From Microbacterium sp. Leaf320 (GTDB lineage: Bacteria > Actinomycetota > Actinomycetes > Actinomycetales > Microbacteriaceae), in the NCBI RefSeq assembly GCF_001423485.1, contig NZ_LMOD01000001.1, positions 130,617 through 194,616 on the forward strand: a DNA stretch of 64,000 nt, read 5' to 3'. The notes below the pieces were generated by a model that was not told the DNA's origin, did no database searches, and saw nothing but the letters and a program-made list of their open reading frames with translations. The translations under genes were made by a program, and so were the position numbers. Shown here one piece after another: positions 38,111 through 47,063 of the stretch; position 1 is the stretch's first letter; the number at the start of each line of letters is the position of its first letter.

Positions 38111-39385
38111 ATGACCGACCGTTACTTCAACGCCCCGCTCGCCGAGGTCGACCCCGAGATCGCTCAGGTCCTCGATCGTGAGCTCAAGCGCCAGCAGACG
38201 TTCCTCGAGATGATCGCGTCCGAGAACTTCGTCCCCGTCTCGGTGCTGCAGGCACAGGGCTCCGTGCTCACCAACAAGTACGCCGAGGGCTACCCCGGCC
38301 GCCGCTACTACGGCGGCTGCGAAGAGGTCGACATCGCGGAAGAGCTCGCGATCCAGCGCGCGAAGGAGCTGTTCGGCTCGGAGTTCGCCAACGTCCAGCC
38401 GCACTCGGGAGCATCCGCCAACGCCGCGGTGCTGCACGCGATCGCGCGCCCCGGCGACACGCTGCTCGGCCTCGCCCTCGACCAGGGCGGTCACCTGACC
38501 CACGGAATGAAGATCAACTTCTCGGGCCGTCTCTACGACATCGTCGCCTACGGCGTGGACCCCGAGACCTCGACGATCGACATGGACGAGGTGCGTCGCC
38601 TCGCGATCGAGCACAAGCCCAAGGTCATCATCGCCGGCTGGTCCGCATACCCCCGCACTCTCGACTTCGCCGCCTTCCGCGCGATCGCAGACGAGGTCGG
38701 CGCCCTGCTCTGGGTCGACATGGCGCACTTCGCCGGTCTCGTCGCCGCAGGACTCCACCCGAACCCGGTGCCGCACGCGCACGTCGTCTCGTCGACCGTG
38801 CACAAGACGATCGGCGGCCCTCGCTCGGGCTTCATCCTGACCAACGACGCCGACCTCGCGAAGAAGATCAACACGGCCGTCTTCCCCGGCCAGCAGGGCG
38901 GACCCCTGATGCACGTGATCGCCGCCAAGGCGACCGCGTTCAAGCTCGCGGGCACCCCCGAGTTCAAGGAGCGCCAGGAGCGCACACTGCGCGGCGCATC
39001 GATCCTCGCCGAGCGTCTCTCGCAGCAGGACGTGAAGGACGCGGGCATCGGGGTGCGCTCGGGCGGCACCGACGTGCACCTCGTGCTCGTCGACCTGCGT
39101 GACGCCGAGGTCGACGGCAAGCAGGCGGAAGACCTGTTGCACGACATCCACATCACCGTGAACCGCAACGCAGTGCCGAACGACCCACGTCCGCCGATGG
39201 TCACCTCGGGCCTGCGCATCGGAACACCTGCGCTCGCGACCCGCGGCTTCGGCGACGCCGAGTTCACCGAGGTCGCCGACGTGATCGCGCTCGCACTGCT
39301 TCCCGGTGCCGATGTCGAGGCCCTCCGTGCACGTGTCGACGCGCTCGCCGCAGGCTTCCCGCTCTACCCGGAACTGCAGCAGTGA
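38111..39385 (+). CDS. glyA: Serine hydroxymethyltransferase
   Basis: Interconverts serine and glycine, loading one-carbon units on THF. It has 424 residues. The PLP lysine is in [14 protein letters not shown], and IASENFVP and YPGRRYYGG are present. The open frame reaches back through the riboswitch, but ATG 38111 has AGAGGAG upstream and fits the family. The GTG start of folD overlaps its stop. It is controlled by the ZTP riboswitch in its leader. Confidence 0.97.
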   Translation: MTDRYFNAPLAEVDPEIAQVLDRELKRQQTFLEMIASENFVPVSVLQAQGSVLTNKYAEGYPGRRYYGGCEEVDIAEELAIQRAKELFGSEFANVQPHSGASANAAVLHAIARPGDTLLGLALDQGGHLTHGMKINFSGRLYDIVAYGVDPETSTIDMDEVRRLAIEHKPKVIIAGWSAYPRTLDFAAFRAIADEVGALLWVDMAHFAGLVAAGLHPNPVPHAHVVSSTVHKTIGGPRSGFILTNDADLAKKINTAVFPGQQGGPLMHVIAAKATAFKLAGTPEFKERQERTLRGASILAERLSQQDVKDAGIGVRSGGTDVHLVLVDLRDAEVDGKQAEDLLHDIHITVNRNAVPNDPRPPMVTSGLRIGTPALATRGFGDAEFTEVADVIALALLPGADVEALRARVDALAAGFPLYPELQQ

Positions 39386-40260
39386 CCGCGAAGATCCTCG
39401 ACGGCAAGGCGGCGTCGGCCGCGATCAAGGCCGAGCTCACCGAGCGGGTCGCCGCGCTGAAGGCGAAGGGCGTGGTGCCAGGCATCGCCACCGTGCTCGT
39501 CGGCGCCGACCCCGCATCTCAGCTCTACGTCGGCATGAAGCACCGTCAGTCCGAGGCGATCGGGATGAACTCGATCCAGCGCGAGCTGCCGGCCGACGCC
39601 ACGCAGGCCGATGTCGAAGCGCTGATCGACGAACTCAACGCCGACCCCGACTGCCACGGCTACATCGTGCAGCTGCCGCTGCCGAAGCACATCGACACCG
39701 ATGCGATCCTCGAGCGGATCGACCCGGCGAAGGATGCGGACGGCCTGCACCCGACCAACCTCGGCCGGCTCGTGCTCAACGTGAACAACCCGATCCACAC
39801 TCCGCTGCCGTGCACGCCGCGGGGTGTGATCGAGCTGCTGCTGCGTAACGACTACGACCTCAAGGGCAAGCACGTCGTTGTCGTCGGGCGCGGCGTGACC
39901 ATCGGCCGCTCGATCGGGCTGCTATTGACCCGCCGTGACCTGAACGCCACGGTCACGCTCACGCACACGGGCACGGTCGACATGCCGCGCTACCTGCGCG
40001 AGGCCGATGTGATCGTCGCCGCGGCCGGCGTCAGACACCTCATCCGCGCCGAAGATGTGAAGCCCGGTGCTGCCGTGCTCGATGTGGGCGTGACGCGCGA
40101 GACAGACTCCGAGACAGGCAAGAACCTGGTCTTCGGAGACGTGCACCCGGGCGTCGCCGAGGTCGCGGGTTGGGTCTCGCCGAACCCCGGCGGTGTCGGG
40201 CCGATGACGGTGGCGCTTCTCATGACCAACGTCGTCGAGGCGGCCGAACGCCTCGTCTGA
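39382..40260 (+). CDS. folD: Bifunctional methylene-THF dehydrogenase / methenyl-THF cyclohydrolase
   Basis: Makes 10-formyl-THF, the cosubstrate of purN and purH. It has 292 residues with conserved [14 protein letters not shown] (catalytic Lys), QLPLPKHID, and the NADP loop [13 protein letters not shown], where the usual S of VGRSxxVG is G followed by V. GTG 39382 overlaps the glyA stop (GTGA), so the pair is translated together under one riboswitch. Confidence 0.97.
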   Translation: MTAKILDGKAASAAIKAELTERVAALKAKGVVPGIATVLVGADPASQLYVGMKHRQSEAIGMNSIQRELPADATQADVEALIDELNADPDCHGYIVQLPLPKHIDTDAILERIDPAKDADGLHPTNLGRLVLNVNNPIHTPLPCTPRGVIELLLRNDYDLKGKHVVVVGRGVTIGRSIGLLLTRRDLNATVTLTHTGTVDMPRYLREADVIVAAAGVRHLIRAEDVKPGAAVLDVGVTRETDSETGKNLVFGDVHPGVAEVAGWVSPNPGGVGPMTVALLMTNVVEAAERLV

Positions 40261-40267
40261 GCCTCAT

Positions 40268-40357
40268 CGGTCCCGATCTGCGCATCCGGTCCCGATCTGC
40301 TGGCTTCTCCCGCTGGTTCGTCCGCGAACCGGGTCGAGGTCCGCAGATCGGGGCCGT
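40268..40357. repeat. Direct plus inverted 14-mer repeats between folD and a convergent gene
   Basis: CGGTCCCGATCTGC occurs at 40268-40281 and again at 40287-40300, and a nearly perfect inverse copy (GCAGATCGGGGCCG) at 40343-40356. Either direct copy can pair with the inverse one. It probably works as a bidirectional terminator between the folD end and the gene ending at 40364. Confidence 0.55.
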
Positions 40358-40363
40358 CTGCGT

Positions 40364-40915
40364 TCAGCCGAGTTCGTCGAGCATCCGGCGCTGCTCGGGA
40401 GTCAGGCCGTCCTGGAGCTCCTCGCGCGCCTCGGCGGTGGCCGGTGCGGCGGGGGAGGCGGAGGGGCCGGGCCCGGACTTCTTGCCCGACACCCTGCCTT
40501 GAACCGCGTCGTAGAGCTCGCCCGCCTTCGCCCGCAGCTTGTCGTCGACCTGGTCGTAGATCATCCAGCCGAACAGCAGGAACAGCGGAGGAAGCGCGTA
40601 GCTCCAGAAGCCGGAGGCGCGGACGCCGCTCAGCCACACGACGGCCACCCAGATGAGGAGCTCGACGAGGTAGACGAGCACGTACTGCACGACCTTCTCG
40701 CCGGTCTTGGTGCGGTCGGCTGCGGACTTGGCGGCCGCCTTGCGGAACGCGCCCGTGAGCAGCGGCTTCACGAACAGTGCCGTGAGAGTCAGGACGACCG
40801 CCGCCCAGAGTGCGTGGAAACCGACGGAGACACCCGCGGACAGCAGGCCGATGAGCAGCAGCACCGCGACGTTGAACACGTAGAGGGCGGCGAACCGGAC
40901 GATTCCGTTCTTCAT
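40364..40915 (-). CDS. Hypothetical four-helix membrane protein
   Basis: 183 residues, family not recognised. It has four hydrophobic helices (two about residues 8-60, two about 80-130) followed by a cytoplasmic tail rich in Lys, Pro and Ala that ends in LTPEQRRMLDELG. ATG 40915 (MKNGIVRFAAL) is used. The open frame upstream has no ribosome-binding site and a non-membrane composition. It is monocistronic, convergent with folD, and nothing indicates its role. Confidence 0.75.
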   Translation of the reverse strand: MKNGIVRFAALYVFNVAVLLLIGLLSAGVSVGFHALWAAVVLTLTALFVKPLLTGAFRKAAAKSAADRTKTGEKVVQYVLVYLVELLIWVAVVWLSGVRASGFWSYALPPLFLLFGWMIYDQVDDKLRAKAGELYDAVQGRVSGKKSGPGPSASPAAPATAEAREELQDGLTPEQRRMLDELG

Positions 40916-40974
40916 CCGACCAGAATTCCACACATCCCGGATGTCGTGGCGCCTCTCGGGCGAGACGGGAGTGC

Positions 40975-41535
40975 TCAGCGGGCGGGGAAAGCCCGCTCGA
41001 CCGCATCCACCACCGCGTCGTAGACGGAGTCCCACGGGACGAGCGGGGGAGTGACGCCGGCGAGCTCGAGGCTCACTGCGCCATGCACCTGCGCCCAGAC
41101 GGTGAGGGCTGCGGTCATCACCGAAGGCTCGTCGACGCGCGCCGCGAGTGCGCGCACGAGGGGCGCCATCGCCGTGCTCATGGTCGCGTCATCGGGACGA
41201 CAGTCTTCGGTGGCCACTCCGCCGCCGAACATCAGGCGGTAGAGGGCGGGGTTGGCCATCGCCCACGACCGGTACGCGAGTCCGAGGGCGCGCAGCCCCT
41301 GTGGTTCGGCTGCCGCCTGTGTGTCGCCGAACGATGCGAACCCGTGCTCGATGACGGCCACGAGCAGCTCGGTCTTGCCGCCGAACAGGGCGTAGACCGC
41401 GGAGGTCGAGGTGCCGGCGTTCTGCGCGATGTCGCGCAGGCTGATCCGCTCAGGGCCCTTGTCATCGACCATCTCGGCTGCCGCATCGAGGAGGCGGTCA
41501 CGCAGCGCATCGTCGTACAGGGGAGGTCTTGCCAT
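40975..41535 (-). CDS. TetR-family transcriptional regulator
   Basis: 186 residues. The N-terminal TetR HTH is ISLRDIAQNAGTSTSAVYALFGGK. The C-terminal ligand domain contains a WxxVHGAVSLEL element like TetR_C_33 (WHG) regulators. The ATG is 7 nt from a TAAGAT box on its own strand. It is divergent from a DUF4188 gene across a 35-bp palindrome that overlaps both promoters, so it most likely represses both genes. The inducer is unknown. Confidence 0.92.
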   Translation of the reverse strand: MARPPLYDDALRDRLLDAAAEMVDDKGPERISLRDIAQNAGTSTSAVYALFGGKTELLVAVIEHGFASFGDTQAAAEPQGLRALGLAYRSWAMANPALYRLMFGGGVATEDCRPDDATMSTAMAPLVRALAARVDEPSVMTAALTVWAQVHGAVSLELAGVTPPLVPWDSVYDAVVDAVERAFPAR

Positions 41536-41552
41536 GGAGCCGATCTTATCGT

Positions 41553-41587
41553 AACGTTGTTGCATAACGCAGTTATGTAACAACGTT
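41553..41587. promoter_or_regulatory. 35-bp palindromic TetR operator
   Basis: Outer arms AACGTTGTT and AACAACGTT are perfect complements. Inner arms CATAAC and GTTATG also match. Only one symmetric position and the 3-nt centre differ. The site lies between the TetR gene and the DUF4188 gene. Confidence 0.85.
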
Positions 41588-41601
41588 CCAAGGAGTGACG
41601 C

Positions 41602-42078
41602 ATGGCTCAACAGGTCTTCCCGGGTCGATTCACCGCGGCCCCCGACCGCTCGGACGTGACGGTCTTCCTGATCGGGATGCGGGCGAATCGGTGGTGGCAG
41701 CTGGGGCGCGTCATGCGCACGGCCAGCAAGATGCCGCCGATGCTTCGGCATCTCGCGACGCATGAGGATGCGGGGATGCTCGGCGCTCACAGCTGGTTCG
41801 GTCGCACGACGATCCTGCTGTCGTACTGGGAGAGCCCGGAGCATCTGCAGCGCTTCGCCGCCGACCGCGATGCGCCGCACCTGCAGCCGTGGCGCGACTT
41901 CATGCGCACGCTGCAGGGGAGCGGCAGCGTGGGCGTCTGGCACGAGACCTATCAGGTGCCGGTGGCCGACCTCGAGGCGGTGTACGTCGACATGCCGGTG
42001 TTCGGGCTCGCGGCGGCCACCGCCCATGTGCCGGTCGGCTCCGGAACGAAGACAGCGCGCCAACGGCTGGGCCGATGA
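41602..42078 (+). CDS. DUF4188 family protein (monooxygenase-like)
   Basis: 158 residues with the features of DUF4188 proteins: GRFTAAPDRSDVTVFLIGMRANRWW near the N-terminus, the SYWESPEHLQRFA ferredoxin-like fold strand, and the C-terminal WHETYQVP. The family is a dimeric alpha/beta barrel of unproven function, sometimes annotated as monooxygenase. AAGGAG precedes ATG 41602. It is the sole evident target of the divergent TetR regulator, so it is probably induced by some toxic or xenobiotic compound. Confidence 0.82.
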   Translation: MAQQVFPGRFTAAPDRSDVTVFLIGMRANRWWQLGRVMRTASKMPPMLRHLATHEDAGMLGAHSWFGRTTILLSYWESPEHLQRFAADRDAPHLQPWRDFMRTLQGSGSVGVWHETYQVPVADLEAVYVDMPVFGLAAATAHVPVGSGTKTARQRLGR

Positions 42079-42099
42079 CGCGCTGTCCTCTGCGAGGGC

Positions 42100-42822
42100 T
42101 CAGGGCTGCGGGTGCAGGCTGCTCTCGATGTTCGTGATGCGTGCCTGCTCGTCGAAGCGGAACGTCGCAGTGCCTGTCGCATCGGCGACAGTGGCGCCCG
42201 AGAACGACTCGTCGGTCCAGGTGAGATTCCATCCGGCGAGGCGAGCGGCATCCCACACGGCTGTGCGGGCATCGGGCAGAGCCATGGTCGAGAGGATGCG
42301 AGGGAGGACGATCGCGGCGGACGCGACCGTGAGCGGCGGGAGCGGGGCGTCGAGCAGGAAAACCGCGTAGGTGCCGCCGCCGACCGGCGCGAGATAATAC
42401 GGCGCACGACCGGTGAGCTCGACGGCCACAGCACCGACCGTGTGGGCGGCCCGCGTGATCCACTCGGCGTCTCCTGTGGCGTCTTCGGGGAAGGGGAGCT
42501 CGGTCTGGCTCAGCTCGGCGATGCCGTGCTCGGTGCCGTAATCGCGCAACTGCGCGACGACACCGGCGGAGTCTCCCTGCGGGTGTGCCCACGCCCAGAG
42601 CAGCGAGCGCGGGCCGGGCGCGATCGTCGCGACGAGGTGCGCTCGCGTCACGATCTGGCGGGTGGCGTCGGCGTTCGAGGTGAAGGTGAGGGTGCCGGCC
42701 GCCATGTCGGCATCCCAGCGATTGTCGCCGAGGTCCTCGAGGGCGGTGGCCAGGGCATCCTGACGCAGGGCGGAGAACAGTGCGGCACGGTCTGCGAGCG
42801 GCTGGAGCGCGGCGAAGGTCAT
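42100..42822 (-). CDS. DUF6882-like protein
   Basis: 240 residues, soluble. The sequence has the RSLLWAWAHP and ELPFPEDATGDAEWI segments I associate with DUF6882/YqgB-like proteins of unknown role in Actinobacteria. Family recall is moderate. ATG 42822 lies 6 nt behind GAGACT, a leaderless-type position. It ends 21 bp after the DUF4188 stop in convergent orientation. The neighbourhood does not suggest a function. Confidence 0.6.
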   Translation of the reverse strand: MTFAALQPLADRAALFSALRQDALATALEDLGDNRWDADMAAGTLTFTSNADATRQIVTRAHLVATIAPGPRSLLWAWAHPQGDSAGVVAQLRDYGTEHGIAELSQTELPFPEDATGDAEWITRAAHTVGAVAVELTGRAPYYLAPVGGGTYAVFLLDAPLPPLTVASAAIVLPRILSTMALPDARTAVWDAARLAGWNLTWTDESFSGATVADATGTATFRFDEQARITNIESSLHPQP

Positions 42823-42871
42823 GCCCCCAGTCTCGCCCGGATTGCTATGAATCCGCCAACTCCTGGCGTGC

Positions 42872-44131
42872 CTACACCGCATCCGCTGGGCGGCCCATGC
42901 GCCAGACGCTCGGCACCAGCAGTGTCACCACCGCGATCGATGCGTAGAGGATCCCCGAGGTGATCAGCACCGTCTCGACGTCGCTGTGCGTGATGAGCCA
43001 GCCGTACACGAGGGTACCGATGGGCATCACGACGAAGCTGCCGAGCATGTCGTAGCTCGAGACGCGCGACAGCTTGTCGCCGGGCACGTTCTCCATCATC
43101 GCGAGATTCCACCCTGTGCTGAAGACCTCGGCGCCGGCGCCGGCGAGGAAGGCGGCGATGGCCAGCAGCACCACCGCGGGGTGAACGCCCAGGACGGTGA
43201 GGGGGATCGCGAACGCGGCCATGCCGATCATCCCGTAGCGCAGCGGACGTTTCAGGGGGAACCACATCAGGATGAGCGTCATCAGCAGGATGCCGACGCC
43301 TTCGGCGCTGACCACCCAGCCCCAGCCTGCGATGCCCAGCCGCTCATCGTTCTTCGCGATGTACGGACCGACGACGCCCCAGGCGCCGATGTGGATCGCG
43401 TTCATCACCATGAAGGCGAGCACGATCACCCACAGCCACGTGCGCCCCCAGAACTCCTGCCATCCGACGCGGAGGTCATGGAACATCGTGGTTCCGCCCG
43501 CGTGATCAGGAGGGGGGAGTCTGACCATCGCCAGGACGGGGATCGCGATGATCCAGCCGATCGCCTGCACGACCATGGCCCAGGCGGGGCCGGCAGCCGC
43601 GACGACGATGCCGGCGATGATAGGGCCGCCGATGGTGGTCGCCGAGCGCACGAACGACAGCATCGCGTTCGCCTGCTGCAGGTGCTCCGGAGAGGTGAGC
43701 TGCGGGATGATGCCCTGCATCGCCGGCAGGACGAATGCCGAGGAGGCGCCGTTCACGACCGACAGCAGCGCGAGCAGGGGAACCGTGGCGGTGCCGCTGA
43801 ACAGGAGCGCCGCCATGGCTCCGACCGTCAGGATGTCGATGACGTAGCAGGACTGGATGATCAGTGCGCGAGGCAGCCGGTCGGCGATCACTCCGCCGAA
43901 CAGGAGGAAGACGATGTTGCTGACGGTGAAGGCGGCGAGCACGAGCGACAGAGAACGCGCGTCGTTGTCGATCTCGAGCACCGCGAAGGCGAGGGCGATC
44001 GACGACATCGACCCGGCGATCAGCGTGATCGCCCGGGCGAGGAAGAACCAGCGGAATCCTCTGTCCTGCATCGCGGCGAGAGCGCGAATCATGACGGCGC
44101 CTCGCTTCTCTGCATCCGTCAATCCTGCCAC
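42872..44131 (-). CDS. MFS transporter (EntS/MFS_3-like exporter)
   Basis: Up to 419 residues with about eleven to twelve hydrophobic helices. The family A loop FGGVIADRLPRA follows helix 2. The overall pattern (RWFFLARAITLIAGSMSSIALAFAVLE) resembles MFS_3 / enterobactin-exporter-like proteins, so efflux is likely; the substrate is unknown. Two starts are possible: GTG 44131 (used here) and ATG 44092 (MIRALAAMQ), which has GAAGCGAGG upstream. Two AATCGCGCGA-type sites lie upstream and may be operators. Confidence 0.85.
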   Translation of the reverse strand: MAGLTDAEKRGAVMIRALAAMQDRGFRWFFLARAITLIAGSMSSIALAFAVLEIDNDARSLSLVLAAFTVSNIVFLLFGGVIADRLPRALIIQSCYVIDILTVGAMAALLFSGTATVPLLALLSVVNGASSAFVLPAMQGIIPQLTSPEHLQQANAMLSFVRSATTIGGPIIAGIVVAAAGPAWAMVVQAIGWIIAIPVLAMVRLPPPDHAGGTTMFHDLRVGWQEFWGRTWLWVIVLAFMVMNAIHIGAWGVVGPYIAKNDERLGIAGWGWVVSAEGVGILLMTLILMWFPLKRPLRYGMIGMAAFAIPLTVLGVHPAVVLLAIAAFLAGAGAEVFSTGWNLAMMENVPGDKLSRVSSYDMLGSFVVMPIGTLVYGWLITHSDVETVLITSGILYASIAVVTLLVPSVWRMGRPADAV

Positions 44132-44137
44132 CGTTCG

Positions 44138-44188
44138 AATCGCGCGAATGACCCGAAAAGCACTCGGAATAGGGGCAATCGCGCGATT
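44138..44188. promoter_or_regulatory. Pair of AATCGCGCG-type sites upstream of the MFS gene
   Basis: AATCGCGCGAAT (44138-44149) and the perfect palindrome AATCGCGCGATT (44177-44188) are 39 bp apart start to start. They may bind an unlinked regulator. No regulator gene is adjacent. Confidence 0.4.
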
Positions 44189-44200
44189 CGATTGGAGGTG

Positions 44201-45004
44201 TCAGTAGCTGGCGCGGGTCGCGTCGTCGGAAGCGGGGATGAAGCGGGCGGCGAGCGCCTCGGATGCCCGCGCGAGCATCGCCACGTCGGCGCCGACCGCC
44301 ACGAAGTCCGCGCCCGCGGCGATATAGGCATCGGCGGCGGACGGATCGAAGGCGTTCACGCCCACGGGCTTTCCCGCGGACTTCACCGCGTCGAAGACCC
44401 GCTCGACGGCGCTGACGACGTCGGAGTGGGTCTGCTGGCCGAGGAGCCCCATCGACGCCGAGAGATCTGAGGGGCCCACGAAAACCGCATCGATGCCGTC
44501 GACCCCGGCGATCTCAGCTGCGGCCTCGACGCCCGCGGCCGTCTCGATCTGCACCGTCAGCGACGTGTGCTGAGTCGAGTCCTGCAGATACCCGTCGACG
44601 CGGTTCCAGCGGGCGCTCCGCGCGAGCGCGCTGCCGACCCCGCGCACGCCCTCGGGGGGATAGCGGGTCGCTGCGACGGCCGAACGTGCCTCGTCGGCGG
44701 ACGACACCATGGGGACGATGATGTTCTGTGCGCCGAGGTCGAGGACCTGCTTGATCGCCACCGTGTCGTTGGAAGGTACGCGCACCACGGGCGCGATCGG
44801 ATACGCGGCGACGACCTGCAGCTGCAGCAGCGTCGACTCGAGCGTATTCGCGGAGTGCTCCATGTCGATCAGCAGCCAGTCGAGACCGGACCCGGCGGCG
44901 ACCTCGGTGACGAGCGGGCTGCCCGAGCATGCCCACATCCCGATGAGCGATCGGTCGGAGGCGGCGAGATGCTCGCGGAAGGAGGGGCTCAGATGAAGCG
45001 GCAT
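44201..45004 (-). CDS. hpaI: 4-hydroxy-2-oxoheptanedioate aldolase
   Basis: Class II (metal-dependent) aldolase of 267 residues that splits 4-hydroxy-2-oxoheptanedioate into pyruvate and succinic semialdehyde, the last step of homoprotocatechuate degradation. HpaI family blocks are seen: LIDMEHSANT, YPPEGVRGVG, the metal-ligand QIETAAGVE and VFVGPSDLSASMG. ATG 45004 overlaps the end of hpaH by 16 nt. It is the last gene of the hpa operon. Confidence 0.93.
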   Translation of the reverse strand: MPLHLSPSFREHLAASDRSLIGMWACSGSPLVTEVAAGSGLDWLLIDMEHSANTLESTLLQLQVVAAYPIAPVVRVPSNDTVAIKQVLDLGAQNIIVPMVSSADEARSAVAATRYPPEGVRGVGSALARSARWNRVDGYLQDSTQHTSLTVQIETAAGVEAAAEIAGVDGIDAVFVGPSDLSASMGLLGQQTHSDVVSAVERVFDAVKSAGKPVGVNAFDPSAADAYIAAGADFVAVGADVAMLARASEALAARFIPASDDATRASY

Positions 45005-45774
45005 GCGATCGTTCCCATCGGTCCGTAGTCGCACAGCACCTGATCGCCGCGCGACACCCACACCGGGCGTGTGAACGATCCTGCCAGGATGATCTCCCCG
45101 GCCTCCAGACGCGCGCCGTGCTGGTGGAACTTGTTCGCCAGCCACGCGACGCCGGTGGCGGGGTGTCCGAGAACGCCGGCGGCGACACCCGTCTCCTCGA
45201 TCTCTCCGTTGCGCGAGAGCACGCCCGGCACCCAGCGCAGGTCGATCTCGTCGGGACGTTTGTGCACGGTGCCGAGCACCATCGCCCCGTAGGCGGCGTT
45301 GTCGCTGATCGTGTCGACGATCGTGCGCCCCTCGAGCTCGATGTGAGAGTTGAGCACCTCGAGCGCCGGAACCGCGTAGTCGATCGCCGCGAGGGCGTCG
45401 TCGAGCGTGCAGTCGGGGCCCTCGAGCGGATGCTTCAGCACGAAGGCGAGCTCGACCTCGATGCGCACGTTCGAGAAATGGTCGACGGGGATCTCGGCGC
45501 CCGACTCGTAGACGGTGTCGTCGAACATGACGCCGTAGTCGGGCTCGGTGATGCCCGTGGCCTGCTGCATCGCCTTGGAAGTCAGCCCGATCTTGCGGCC
45601 GACGAGGCGGCGCCCTGCGGTGATCTGCGAGTCACGCCACACGCCCTGGATCGCGTACGAGTCCTCGACCGTCGCCTCCGGATACCGCGCGGTGATGCGT
45701 GGGATCACCGAGTGGGTGCGGTCGGCCTCGGCGAGTTCCGCGGCGATCTGCGTGACGGTGTCTGCTGACAGCAT
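44989..45774 (-). CDS. hpaH: 2-oxo-hept-4-ene-1,7-dioate hydratase
   Basis: Adds water to 2-oxohept-4-enedioate before the aldolase step. It has 261 residues of the HpaH/MhpD/FAH-like fold with VGRKIGLTSKAMQ, EPDYGVMFDD and RIEVELAFVL. ATG 45774 is chosen for AGAGGAAG upstream. The open frame beyond it runs into an intergenic inverted repeat. It is separated from hpaD by about 110 bp holding that repeat, and overlaps hpaI. Confidence 0.93.
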   Translation of the reverse strand: MLSADTVTQIAAELAEADRTHSVIPRITARYPEATVEDSYAIQGVWRDSQITAGRRLVGRKIGLTSKAMQQATGITEPDYGVMFDDTVYESGAEIPVDHFSNVRIEVELAFVLKHPLEGPDCTLDDALAAIDYAVPALEVLNSHIELEGRTIVDTISDNAAYGAMVLGTVHKRPDEIDLRWVPGVLSRNGEIEETGVAAGVLGHPATGVAWLANKFHQHGARLEAGEIILAGSFTRPVWVSRGDQVLCDYGPMGTIACRFI

Positions 45775-45796
45775 CCGTGCCTGCTTCCTCTGGGGG

Positions 45797-45871
45797 CGTT
45801 TCGTCTCGGTGCTTCGCTCCTCGCTCAACGACCGGCAGCCGATCGTTGAGCGAGGGAAGCGAGACGAAACG
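45797..45871. repeat. REP-like inverted repeat within the hpa operon
   Basis: A left arm (45797-45831, starting CGTTTCGTCTC and ending CTCAACGA) and a right arm (45843-45871, starting TCGTTGAGCGAG and ending GAGACGAAACG) are near-perfect complements around a 11-nt loop, with a 6-nt insertion in the left arm. The GTTGAGCGAG-GCGAGACGAAAC wording is a dispersed intergenic palindrome familiar from Microbacteriaceae and other Actinobacteria. It may attenuate or stabilise transcript between hpaD and hpaH. Confidence 0.8.
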
Positions 45872-45885
45872 TGTGTGGGGATGAT

Positions 45886-47049
45886 TCAGAGCTGGTGGCC
45901 GAGCTTGTACTCGCCCTGCTTGTACTCGGGCATGCCCTCGTCGTCGTCCGGACGGGTGTACGAGAACCCGTCCGCGCCGATCGTGACGGCCATCTCGGAG
46001 TTGTCGGTGCGAGCGACGACGGGCTGGGGGTTGCCGTCGAGGTCGAGCACGAGCGATGCCTCGGTGTACCAGGAGGGCACGACCGGGTTGCCCCACCAGT
46101 CCCGACGCTGGTTGTCGTGCACGTCCCACGTGATGACCGGGTTGTCGGGGTCGCCCGTGTAGTAGTCCTGCGTGTAGACCTCGACACGGTGCCCGTCAGG
46201 GTCGCGCAGGTACAGGTAGAACGCGTTCGAGACGCCGTGACGGCCGGGGCCGCGTTCGATGGAGTCGGAGCGGCGCAGGGCGCCGAGCTTGTCGCAGATC
46301 GCGAGGATGTTGTGCTTCTCGTGCGTCGCGAAGCACACGTGGTGCATGCGGGGCCCGTCGCCGCCGGTCATGGCGGTGTCGTGCACGGTGGGCTTACGAC
46401 GCATCCAGGCGGCGTACACGGTGCCCTCGTCGTCCTGGATGTCCTCGGTCACACGGAAGCCCAGGTCCTGCATGAACTTGACGGCGCGAGGCACATCGGG
46501 GGTGACCTGGTTGAAGTGGTCGAGACGCACGAGCTCGCCGGGGATGTGCAGGTCGTAGCGCCACGACATCCGCTCGACGTGGTCGGACTGGTGGAAGAAC
46601 TCGATGGGGAAGCCCAGCGGATCGACCACCCGCACCGAGTCGCCGACGCCCTTGACGAAGCCGTCGGGGTTGCGGCGCACATCGCAGCCGAGTTCGGTGT
46701 AGAACTCCACTGCCCGGTCGAGGTCCGAGGCGTCTCGCACGCGGTACGAGAACGCGGCGACCGCGGCGATCGGTCCCTTGCGCAGCACGAGGTTGTGGTG
46801 GATGAACTCCTCGGTCGAGCGGAGGTAGATCGCCTCGTCGTCCTCTTCCGTGACGTACAGGCCGAGCACGTCGACGTAGAACACCCGGGAGGCCGCGAGG
46901 TCTGTGACGACCAGTTCCATGTAGGCGCAGCGCAGCACGTCGGGCGGCGTGCTCTCGGGGGTGGGAACCGGGTTGTCGGTCCGGATCGGAGCCTCCTGGC
47001 TCACGTAGTAGCCCGATGAGGTCAGCGTCTTCGCAGTGTTGTCGGTCAT
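45886..47049 (-). CDS. hpaD: 3,4-dihydroxyphenylacetate (homoprotocatechuate) 2,3-dioxygenase
   Basis: Extradiol ring cleavage giving 5-carboxymethyl-2-hydroxymuconate semialdehyde. The 387-residue protein has two VOC-type modules. With a constant offset of 23 relative to Brevibacterium HPCD numbering, every active-site residue is found: metal ligands His178, His237, Glu290; second-sphere Asn180, Trp215, His223, Arg266 and Tyr280. This gives an unusually secure substrate call. The metal (Fe or Mn) cannot be told. AAGGAC precedes ATG 47049, 14 bp after hpaE. Confidence 0.96.
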   Translation of the reverse strand: MTDNTAKTLTSSGYYVSQEAPIRTDNPVPTPESTPPDVLRCAYMELVVTDLAASRVFYVDVLGLYVTEEDDEAIYLRSTEEFIHHNLVLRKGPIAAVAAFSYRVRDASDLDRAVEFYTELGCDVRRNPDGFVKGVGDSVRVVDPLGFPIEFFHQSDHVERMSWRYDLHIPGELVRLDHFNQVTPDVPRAVKFMQDLGFRVTEDIQDDEGTVYAAWMRRKPTVHDTAMTGGDGPRMHHVCFATHEKHNILAICDKLGALRRSDSIERGPGRHGVSNAFYLYLRDPDGHRVEVYTQDYYTGDPDNPVITWDVHDNQRRDWWGNPVVPSWYTEASLVLDLDGNPQPVVARTDNSEMAVTIGADGFSYTRPDDDEGMPEYKQGEYKLGHQL

Positions 47050-47063
47050 CGCAGGGTCCTTGC

